Made by a program: the position numbers and the translations under genes | Notes under the pieces: model-generated | The model's database searches: none | The model's input: the letters and a program-made list of their open reading frames with translations, nothing else | What the model was told of the DNA's origin: nothing | Shown here: piece after piece, positions 1 to 5,846 of the stretch | Numbering within the stretch: the stretch's first letter is position 1 | Layout: each line of letters begins with the position of its first letter | Assembly (NCBI GenBank): GCA_947482805.1 | Contig: CANKLK010000120.1 | Span: 1 to 6,269, forward strand | Direction: 5' to 3' | DNA: 6,269 nucleotides | Source of the DNA: Flavobacteriaceae bacterium | GTDB lineage: Bacteria; Bacteroidota; Bacteroidia; Flavobacteriales; Flavobacteriaceae

Positions 1-578
1 ACTAAAAGTTGGTCACGAGTATAAACGCGATCTAAATCTTTATCAATTTCAGATTTGTCATCCGATGCATCGTCGTTATCATTTTTTTCTTTAACAGAAG
101 TGTTTAATTGATTTCTATAAACTAACAATGGGATGTTTTTAAAGCTCGTGGGGTTAAAATGTTTCTTTTGATACAATAACGCCACATCAATACCTCTTTT
201 ATCGGGTGAATCAAAGTGAACAATACCGTAATCTTTGTTTACAAGAAGTGGTTCTTTAATAAGGTCTTCAAGAACACCCCGATTTTCAATCTCGCAACCA
301 GCAATTAAAGTTGGAGAATTATTTGGGTTGTCTGTAGTTCCTATTTCAGATAATACTTTAGCTAAATTGTGTAGTTTTTGTTTGTATTTAGCTGAGGTCC
401 AGTTTTGTGCCCCATTTGGCAGCCATTCTTCATCATTATTTGGCCCATTGATGGTGTCGAATAGGTTTTCGAAGTTATAGAATGCAACGGTATGCACTAT
501 ATATTTTTTTGCCTGTGCATTTGCAAAAAAAACTGCGAAAAAAACAAAGAAAAGTGCTATTATTTTTTTAATTCTCAT
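1..578 (-). CDS. Secreted endonuclease/exonuclease/phosphatase (EEP) family protein, N-terminal part, cut by left edge
   Basis: The reading frame is open from the ATG at 576-578 to the window edge, giving 192 complete codons. Residues 1-21 (MRIKKIIALFF... ending ANA, then Q) form a typical Bacteroidota signal peptide, so the product leaves the cytoplasm. The mature part opens with the EEP-type strand VAFYNFENLFDT (31-42), whose Asn35 matches the family's active-site Asn; GCEIEN (94-99) carries the expected metal-binding Glu; RGIDVALLY (128-136) and YTRDQLLV (186 to the edge) are also characteristic of the Bacteroidota branch. The catalytic Asp/His motifs of the C-terminal half lie outside the window, so activity cannot be judged. 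EEP enzymes are metal-dependent phosphoesterases that include DNases, RNases and lipid or inositol phosphatases; which one this is cannot be told. An acidic, lysine-rich low-complexity stretch (about 160-183) precedes YTRDQLLV. It is divergent from the receptor gene across 141 bases. I am sure of the family and unsure of the substrate. Confidence 0.88.
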   Translation of the reverse strand, partial: MRIKKIIALFFVFFAVFFANAQAKKYIVHTVAFYNFENLFDTINGPNNDEEWLPNGAQNWTSAKYKQKLHNLAKVLSEIGTTDNPNNSPTLIAGCEIENRGVLEDLIKEPLLVNKDYGIVHFDSPDKRGIDVALLYQKKHFNPTSFKNIPLLVYRNQLNTSVKEKNDNDDASDDKSEIDKDLDRVYTRDQLL

Positions 579-603
579 ACAAAACATATATAAATTAATT
601 GTC

Positions 604-620
604 AAGTTTTTTTAAAACTT
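604..620. repeat. Inverted repeat AAGTTTT-ttt-AAAACTT in EEP leader
   Basis: A 7-bp perfect dyad with a 3-base centre lies just downstream of the predicted minus-strand start. It shares the outline AAGTTTTT...TTAA..ACTT with the dyad at 668-691. It could be an operator half of a shared control system, or chance in AT-rich DNA. Confidence 0.4.
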
Positions 621-625
621 TGAGC

Positions 626-633
626 CAAAAGTA
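626..633 (-). promoter_or_regulatory. Candidate -7 box for the EEP gene (TACTTTTG on minus strand)
   Basis: Read on the minus strand this is TACTTTTG, an exact TAnnTTTG match, placing a start near 620 and a leader of about 40 bases before the ATG at 578. No good -33 TTG is found at the usual distance. A competing reading, TTGACA with a TATATATGTTTTG downstream (about 582-606), would start transcription on top of the ATG and is less likely. Confidence 0.42.
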
Positions 634-653
634 GATAATATTATTAAATGATG

Positions 654-661
654 TACATTTG
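654..661 (+). promoter_or_regulatory. Candidate -7 box for the receptor operon (TACATTTG)
   Basis: TACATTTG fits the Bacteroidota sigma-A -7 consensus TAnnTTTG exactly. It would start transcription near 667 and leave a leader of roughly 50 bases before the ATG at 720. A -33 TTG at the usual spacing of about 19 bases is not present; the nearest TTTG (619-622) is 31 bases upstream, too far. The box is therefore either activator-dependent or a chance match. Confidence 0.45.
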
Positions 662-667
662 TCGGCT

Positions 668-691
668 GTTAAGTTTTTATTAACACTTAAC
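668..691. repeat. Inverted repeat GTTAAGT-N10-ACTTAAC in receptor operon leader
   Basis: A 7-bp perfect dyad (668-674 with 685-691) surrounds a 10-base AT-rich centre and sits immediately after the predicted plus-strand transcription start. Its inner 18 bases (671-688) resemble the dyad at 604-620. It is a plausible binding site for a dimeric regulator or a weak leader hairpin; there is no direct evidence for either. Confidence 0.42.
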
Positions 692-719
692 TATAGAAAA
701 ATTAATTTTATTTTTATTT

Positions 720-3557
720 ATGAAAAAACTTGTTATTAGTACTTTATTTGTGATGCAAGTGTTTTTTGGTTTTGCACAAACCACGACCGGAATTACAGGA
801 AAAGTGGTTGATTCTAAAACACAAAAGCCATTACAAAATGTTGTTGTTTCTATTCAAAACACTATTCTGACAACATTGTCTGACGGAAGCGGTGTTTTTA
901 TTTTCAAGGAGTTACCCACAGGCAGTCAATTGCTGCAAATCAAAAGCGCCGGTTATAAAGATCAATTATTAGTAGTTGAAGTAGAAACAGGCAAAATGGC
1001 TGATTTAGGAGTTATTGTTTTTGAAGAAGATATAACTTCTGAACAACAACTAAGTTTAGTTACCATTACTGAAAATGATTTAGGAGATGATAATAGTGGT
1101 TCCGAAAGTACTTCAGGATTATTACAGGCTTCCAGAGATGTTTATCAACAAGCGGCAGCATTCAATTGGGGACAAGCCCGTTTCAGAATCAGAGGTTTAG
1201 ATAACGAATACAGTACTACCATGATTAATGGTATTGCTATGAACAAAATTTATGACGGAAGACCGCAATGGAGTAATTGGGGAGGATTAAATGATGCTAC
1301 AAGAAACCAAGAATTTACTATGGGTTCTGCACCTTCAGATTATACTTTCGGAGGAATTTTAGGGACACAGGAAATCAACACCAGAGCTTCAATTTACAGA
1401 AAAGGATCTAGAATTTCTTTTTCGGGAACCAATACAAATTACAGCTGGAGAAAAATGGGAACGATAGCATCAGGTATGAATTCTGATGGCTTGGCTTTTG
1501 TTTTTTCAGCTTCTAGAAGATGGGCTGAAGAAGGCTATTTTGACGGAACTAATTATGCTGCTAATTCTTTATTTGCTAGCATTGAAAAGAAATTAAGTGA
1601 AAAACATTCCTTGAATTTTACTACCATAATTGCTCAAAACAAAAGAGGGAAGAGTTCGCCAAATACCGATGAGGTAACCCGCTTAAAAGGAATAAAATAT
1701 AATTCTTATTGGGGTTATCAAGAGGGAGAAAAAAGGAATTCAAGGCACAAAGAAATTGAGGAACCAATAATTATGTTAAGTCATTTTTGGAAAATAAATT
1801 CCAAAACTAATTTAAACACAAATGTTGCCTATCAATATGGCGCGGTTGGAAACAGCAGGTTGGATTTTCAGTTAGCAAACAACCCTGACCCAACTTATTA
1901 CAAGAATCTTCCAAGTTACTACAAAAACTCACAGAGTTATTATGTGCCGGCTCTTGATGGCTTAGGCAATCCGATTTTAGATGTAAACGGCAATCCAACG
2001 TATAATAATCCAAGTGCCGATCAAGCGGCTGCAAATTTCACAAACGATGGACAAATCAATTGGACGGATATTTATTTCACCAATAAAGTAGTTAATGGTG
2101 GACTAAATAGCGCTTATGTTTTATATGAAGATCGCGTGGATGACAAACAATGTAGTGCAAATTCTTATTTGAACTCTTCTATTGCGGATAATATCATTAT
2201 GAATGCCGGAGTAAACTTCAAAAAATTAAAGTCAAGAAATTACCAAAAACTAATTGATCTTTTAGGCGGAACTTATTTTAATGATGTAGATCCTTTCTTT
2301 ACAGGAGATGCTACGCAAACAGATTTGAATAATCCTAACAGACAGGTGGAAGAAGGAGATGCTTATGGTTATAATTATGATTTGAACGCAATCACTTTTG
2401 ATGGATTTACTCAATTTAAGTTCAGCTATAGAAAAGTTGATTTTTATTTGGGTCAAACATTCTCTAGGTCAGAATACCAAAGAGAAGGAAATTACAGAAA
2501 CGGAATTTATGCCAACAATTCCTATGGTAAAAGTTCTAAAGCCATTTTTGAAAATTTCGGATTCAAAGGAGGTTTAACATACAAAATCAATGGGAAACAG
2601 TTTATAGATATCAACGGAGTGTATATGACCAAAGCACCAAATTTGAGAAATACTTTTTCTAATGCCCGTTTGAACAACAACATTACCCCTGATTTAAAGA
2701 GTGAGTCTATAATGGGATCTGACATCAGTTATATTATAAAGGCGCCAAAATTCAAAGCCAGATTAACCGGATTCTACAACAAAATTTCTAATGCAACTCA
2801 AATATCATTCTTTTATGGTGAAGGCATTTTTGATGCCGGTGAAGACGGAGACACAGATACCGACTCATTCATCAGTGAAATTGTAACCGGAATCAATAAA
2901 AAACACATTGGTGCTGAGTTTGGTTTTGAATACCAAGTGACCTCTACAATCAAAGCAACAGGTTCTGCTTCATACGGACAATATACTTACGACAATAATC
3001 CAAACTTAAAAGTGAACGATGACGCTTTGGCAACTTCAACCAATTCAAACCCTGTATTTGATTTTGGGAAAGCGTATTTAAAAGGATATAGATTGCCGGG
3101 TATGCCCCAACAAGCTTACTCTTTCGGATTAGAATATAGAGATCCTAAATTCTGGTGGGTTGGAGCTAATATCAACTATTTAACCGATAGCTACATCAGT
3201 ATTTCAAACATTTTAAGAACAGAGAACTTTGTGACAGATGCTAGTGGTTTAGGTTTTGAAGGCGCAACCGAAGAATCGGTAAGAGCATTGTTAAAACAAG
3301 AAAAGTTTGACCCTATGACTTTGTTGAATTTGGTTGGAGGTAAATCTTGGAAAGTAGGTAATGATACTTTCGGTTTCTTCGCCTCTATCAATAACGTTTT
3401 AGATTTTGAATACAAAACGGGAGGTTTCGAGCAATCAAGAAAAGCAACTTTCCCAGATATGCAAGCAGACTATGCTAATGGAACACCTTCTTTCGGACCA
3501 AAATATTTCTATGGTTACGGTAGAACTTATTTCTTAAATTTATACATTAATTTCTAA
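720..3557 (+). CDS. TonB-dependent outer-membrane receptor with N-terminal CarboxypepD_reg-like domain
   Basis: This 945-aa protein has a signal peptide (1-19, GFA before Gln20), a CarboxypepD_reg-like beta-sandwich (about 24-100, beginning GITGKVVDSKTQKPLQNVVV and including SDGSGVFIFKELPTG), a plug domain (about 112-225, with the core RFRIRGLDNEYSTTMINGIAMN at 154-175) and a long barrel that ends in aromatic-rich strands and a final Phe (YFLNLYINF), the usual signal for barrel insertion. Such receptors import ligands across the outer membrane using TonB energy. Length and domain order are normal for Bacteroidota. The loop NPDPTYYKNLPSYY (near 388-401) and an acidic loop DAGEDGDTDTDSF (near 704-716) are predicted to be extracellular. 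It is not a typical SusC: no SusD gene follows. The first gene of a tight operon with two surface lipoproteins, it begins at an ATG without a Shine-Dalgarno sequence but with a signal peptide directly after it. Substrate is unknown; the divergent EEP gene suggests a phosphodiester-type compound. Confidence 0.93.
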   Translation: MKKLVISTLFVMQVFFGFAQTTTGITGKVVDSKTQKPLQNVVVSIQNTILTTLSDGSGVFIFKELPTGSQLLQIKSAGYKDQLLVVEVETGKMADLGVIVFEEDITSEQQLSLVTITENDLGDDNSGSESTSGLLQASRDVYQQAAAFNWGQARFRIRGLDNEYSTTMINGIAMNKIYDGRPQWSNWGGLNDATRNQEFTMGSAPSDYTFGGILGTQEINTRASIYRKGSRISFSGTNTNYSWRKMGTIASGMNSDGLAFVFSASRRWAEEGYFDGTNYAANSLFASIEKKLSEKHSLNFTTIIAQNKRGKSSPNTDEVTRLKGIKYNSYWGYQEGEKRNSRHKEIEEPIIMLSHFWKINSKTNLNTNVAYQYGAVGNSRLDFQLANNPDPTYYKNLPSYYKNSQSYYVPALDGLGNPILDVNGNPTYNNPSADQAAANFTNDGQINWTDIYFTNKVVNGGLNSAYVLYEDRVDDKQCSANSYLNSSIADNIIMNAGVNFKKLKSRNYQKLIDLLGGTYFNDVDPFFTGDATQTDLNNPNRQVEEGDAYGYNYDLNAITFDGFTQFKFSYRKVDFYLGQTFSRSEYQREGNYRNGIYANNSYGKSSKAIFENFGFKGGLTYKINGKQFIDINGVYMTKAPNLRNTFSNARLNNNITPDLKSESIMGSDISYIIKAPKFKARLTGFYNKISNATQISFFYGEGIFDAGEDGDTDTDSFISEIVTGINKKHIGAEFGFEYQVTSTIKATGSASYGQYTYDNNPNLKVNDDALATSTNSNPVFDFGKAYLKGYRLPGMPQQAYSFGLEYRDPKFWWVGANINYLTDSYISISNILRTENFVTDASGLGFEGATEESVRALLKQEKFDPMTLLNLVGGKSWKVGNDTFGFFASINNVLDFEYKTGGFEQSRKATFPDMQADYANGTPSFGPKYFYGYGRTYFLNLYINF

Positions 3558-3570
3558 TACTATTAGGACT

Positions 3571-4176
3571 ATGAAAAATATAATTAAATCATTTTTGGCA
3601 ATAGTAACTGTTAGTATTGCCGTTAGTTGTTCAGACGATACCGAAATTGCGCCATTTAAACCGTTGATTTTCTCCGAAGATTTTCCGGAAGCAGACATTA
3701 ACTACAATGCAACATTTGACTTTGAAGGCTGGACCAACTTCGCTGAAACCGGAACCAAACTTTGGATAGAAAGAGATTATAATAACGACGGATACATTCA
3801 GTTTAGCCCCTTTGGAAGTGGGCAAGCTTCAAATATCGGCTGGGCAATCACTCCGGCCATTACTATAACAGAAGGTGCCAATGCTGTTTTCTCTTTTTCC
3901 TCTGCGTCTAACTTCGTAGACAATGCCGATAACAAATTAGAGGTTTTTATCTCTACCAATTATGATGGGACCAATGTATTAGCAGCAACATGGACGGCAT
4001 TAAACGCCGTAGTGGCTAATAATACTACTAATAATTATACTTATATCCCATCAGGTGAAATCGACTTGTCTTCTTATTCAGGAACTGTTCACATCGCCTT
4101 TAAAGTAACCGGAAACGGCTCTGCTCTAGACGGATTATTCCAAGTAGATAAAATTAAAGTTTACTCAAATAACTAA
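3571..4176 (+). CDS. Surface-type lipoprotein with choice-of-anchor-J-like domain
   Basis: This 201-aa lipoprotein has a short signal peptide ending in the lipobox AVSC (Cys20), followed directly by SDDTE. That tail matches the lipoprotein export signal reported for Flavobacterium-type bacteria (an SDD-plus-acidic motif), so I infer that it faces outward on the cell surface. The mature part is one beta-rich domain (about 34-201) with FDFEGWTNF (49-57), W65, DGYIQFSPFG (73-82), GWAITP, LEVFISTNYDG (123-133) and the closing QVDKIKVYSN. This pattern is that of choice-of-anchor-J/jelly-roll-like domains, which are usually adhesive or ligand-binding rather than catalytic; no catalytic motif is seen. 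It lies 13 bases after the receptor stop and 7 bases before the next gene. The same domain recurs at the C terminus of the next protein, so the pair probably arose by duplication. It could serve as a lid or accessory subunit of the receptor. Confidence 0.85.
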   Translation: MKNIIKSFLAIVTVSIAVSCSDDTEIAPFKPLIFSEDFPEADINYNATFDFEGWTNFAETGTKLWIERDYNNDGYIQFSPFGSGQASNIGWAITPAITITEGANAVFSFSSASNFVDNADNKLEVFISTNYDGTNVLAATWTALNAVVANNTTNNYTYIPSGEIDLSSYSGTVHIAFKVTGNGSALDGLFQVDKIKVYSNN

Positions 4177-4183
4177 AAAGACT

Positions 4184-5566
4184 ATGAAAAATTTAAAATT
4201 TTTAACATTAGCATTTACGGCAACTTTTTTTGCAGGTTGTGTGAATGATGATTTCAAAGACCCTGATTTTAGCGGAACTTGCACCGACTTAACCGCTACT
4301 AAAACAGTTCAACAAATCGCGGCTTTGGCAACACCTTCTTATGTAAAATATGAAAGCGAAGACATTATTGAAGCTTATGTTACGTCAAGTGATAAAGGAG
4401 GAAACTTCTATAAATCATTGTCGTTAGTTTCAGTTGACGGGCAACAAGGATTTAGTATTCCTATCGACGATTATAATTTGTATACCAAATATGAACCGGG
4501 AAGAAAAGTATTTGTAGACATGAAAAACAGATACATCGTTAGAGAATTCGGTTCTCCAGTAATTGGTAATCTTTACAATAACGGAACACCGGATATTACC
4601 ACAGATGACGAAGTTGGTAGAATTTCTCCAGTAGAATACCAAGGCGTTTTAACCCGTTCATGTACTAAAGTAGACGAGAGTGAAATCATCAACAACATCA
4701 CCATTAATCAAGCGTTGAATGATTCGTATTTAAATAAATTGATTGAGTTTGACAACGTACAGTTTACAGACGCGTCTATAGGCAAGACTTATTTTGATGC
4801 TACTTTAAACGATTTAGGCGGTGCTACCAATCACTTAATTACTAATGAATTTGGGAACACTATTATTGTCAGAGTTAGCTCTTATGCCACTTTTGCCTTT
4901 AAATCAGTATCTTCTAAAAGCGGGAAAATCAGAGGTGTTTTAACCAAGTACAATAGTGATTATCAATTTATGGTTAGAACAGAAAGCGATATCAACTTAA
5001 CCAATGACCGTTTGACCATTGACTTTTTTCCACCTATCGGAGGAACAGCACTAATTTATTCAGGGTCGTTAAACGAACCTTTTACTTCTTACACAGCAAC
5101 CAATCAGCAAATATTCCCTGCTTATATTAATGATGCTGTAGTGGGAAGCAGATATTGGCAAATTAAAACATTTGGAGGCAATAAATACATTCAAATGTCT
5201 TCTTTTGGGGGAACGCCAGAGGCAAATAGAGTATTGTTTTTTGTGCCAGTAAATTTAACAGTTGCAAACACTTTTTCATTTAAAACTAAAGCTGGATTTG
5301 GAAATAGTAGTGTTTTAAAAGTTTATTACTCTACTAATTATGTTCCAGGTTCAGATGCTACAACCGCTACTTTGGTTGATATTACATCAAGTTTTACTTA
5401 TTCACCTGGCTCTTCATCAGGTTACCCAACTAACTTTACAAATAGTGGTAATTATACTATACCAGCTGGTTTAACAGGAAATGGGTTTTTTATATTTGAA
5501 TATGTTGGCAATGGAACATCAGGACCAACTACAACTATGCAAATAGATGATATTGTAATTAACTAG
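4184..5566 (+). CDS. DUF5689-like surface lipoprotein with C-terminal choice-of-anchor-J-like domain
   Basis: This 460-aa lipoprotein has a signal peptide with lipobox FAGC (Cys19) and the acidic tail VNDDF, again resembling the Bacteroidota surface-export signal. Residues about 38-272 look like DUF5689: the hallmark IIEAYVTSSDKGGNFYKSL (61-79) is followed by GFSIPIDD, then LYTKYEPGRKVFVDMKN and a G-rich segment. A second half (about 174-272), with YLNKLIEFDNVQF, TIIVRVSSYATF and GKIRGVLTKY..YQFMVRTESDI (247-270), reads like an OB-fold, in which the last strands typically read G-x-hydrophobic then Q-F/I-x-x-R. Residues about 285-460 repeat the anchor-J-like domain of the preceding gene: W325, KYIQMSSFGG (334-343), VYYSTNY (380-386) and MQIDDIVI near the end. 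It is the last gene of the operon, followed by a strong terminator. Its role is probably surface ligand binding for the receptor. DUF5689 has no assigned function that I can state, and the OB-fold reading is my inference. Confidence 0.87.
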   Translation: MKNLKFLTLAFTATFFAGCVNDDFKDPDFSGTCTDLTATKTVQQIAALATPSYVKYESEDIIEAYVTSSDKGGNFYKSLSLVSVDGQQGFSIPIDDYNLYTKYEPGRKVFVDMKNRYIVREFGSPVIGNLYNNGTPDITTDDEVGRISPVEYQGVLTRSCTKVDESEIINNITINQALNDSYLNKLIEFDNVQFTDASIGKTYFDATLNDLGGATNHLITNEFGNTIIVRVSSYATFAFKSVSSKSGKIRGVLTKYNSDYQFMVRTESDINLTNDRLTIDFFPPIGGTALIYSGSLNEPFTSYTATNQQIFPAYINDAVVGSRYWQIKTFGGNKYIQMSSFGGTPEANRVLFFVPVNLTVANTFSFKTKAGFGNSSVLKVYYSTNYVPGSDATTATLVDITSSFTYSPGSSSGYPTNFTNSGNYTIPAGLTGNGFFIFEYVGNGTSGPTTTMQIDDIVIN

Positions 5567-5579
5567 AATTTAGTTTATC

Positions 5580-5620
5580 AAACAAAAAGAGTCCTGAAAT
5601 TTTCAGGACTCTTTTTGTTT
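5580..5620 (+). terminator. Strong intrinsic terminator of the receptor/lipoprotein operon
   Basis: Two 20-base arms (5580-5599 and 5601-5620) are perfectly complementary around a single T. In RNA the A/U centre would open to a small loop over the stem AGAGTCCTGA/TCAGGACTCT, followed by a U-rich run (TTTTTGTTTTG). The A-run on the left side means it could also stop minus-strand transcription. It begins 13 bases after the last stop codon. Confidence 0.92.
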
Positions 5621-5789
5621 TGTAGTTTTTTAATAGTAAAAATGATTATAATTAGGATAACCCTTTTTATTGTCATTTTATTATTTGTCTTTTTTTGATA
5701 ATCGATAACCTTTGATAAATAATAATTATTACTATTTGTAAAGCCAGCTTATTTAAAGTTTGATTATATTCATTGCTTTGTTGTGTAAA
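5621..5789. other. AT-rich convergent intergenic gap, no gene seen
   Basis: About 170 bases lie between the two facing terminators. I see no reading frame with a credible start, no RNA gene and no clear promoter; the sequence is mostly A/T with short self-complementary patches such as AATAATAATTATT. It appears to be a spacer. Confidence 0.6.
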
Positions 5790-5822
5790 CAAAAAAAACC
5801 GAGTGTGAAACTCGGTTTTTTG
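5790..5822 (-). terminator. Intrinsic terminator of the OmpA-family gene
   Basis: On the minus strand the stem ACTCGG/CCGAGT (5799-5804 with 5810-5815) with a 5-base loop is flanked by A/T runs and ends in a run of eight T. It lies about 25 bases beyond the TAG stop of the OmpA gene. The mirrored A/T runs (to 5793 and 5821) may let it act on both strands. Confidence 0.88.
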
Positions 5823-5846
5823 TTTTAAGAAAGAAGTATTTCTATA

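Larger units (their letters stand above)
579..719. promoter_or_regulatory. Divergent intergenic control region between EEP gene and receptor operon
   Basis: These 141 AT-rich bases separate two divergent start codons and must carry both promoters. They contain one match to the Bacteroidota -7 consensus TAnnTTTG on each strand (654-661 plus, 626-633 minus) and two similar palindromic elements (604-620 and 668-691), one between each predicted transcription start and its gene. No Shine-Dalgarno sequence is seen before either ATG; the bases before 720 are A/T only, as is usual in this phylum. Function is inferred from position and motifs. Confidence 0.6.

Noticed and set aside
235..480. Plus-strand 81-codon open frame
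   Set aside because: It is antisense to the EEP gene, whose frame has clear family motifs across the same bases; the plus-strand product has no recognisable features.
1892..1942. Tyrosine repeat YYKN..SYYKN..SYY in the receptor as a novel repeat
   Set aside because: A similar YYxxLPSYY loop is, to my recollection, common in Bacteroidota receptors; it is more likely a conserved family loop than an expanded repeat.
1807..2725. Three minus-strand open frames of 64-75 codons (1807-2034, 2262-2456, 2522-2725)
   Set aside because: All lie inside the receptor gene on the opposite strand, with no credible start signals or protein motifs.
3191..3825. Minus-strand open frames 3191-3415 and 3631-3825
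   Set aside because: Shadows of the receptor and the first lipoprotein; no motifs or start signals.
4430..4642. Minus-strand 70-codon open frame
   Set aside because: Antisense to the DUF5689-like region, with no supporting features.
720..5566. Classical SusC/SusD polysaccharide utilisation locus
   Set aside because: Neither lipoprotein resembles SusD (too short, beta-rich, no helical TPR-like region), and no glycoside hydrolase is in the window.
5000..5566. Possible recent transfer of the C-terminal anchor-J-like domain, suggested by more T-ending codons
   Set aside because: Counting several 60-base lines gave overlapping GC values (about 23-38%) on both sides of the domain boundary, so there is no clear compositional break.
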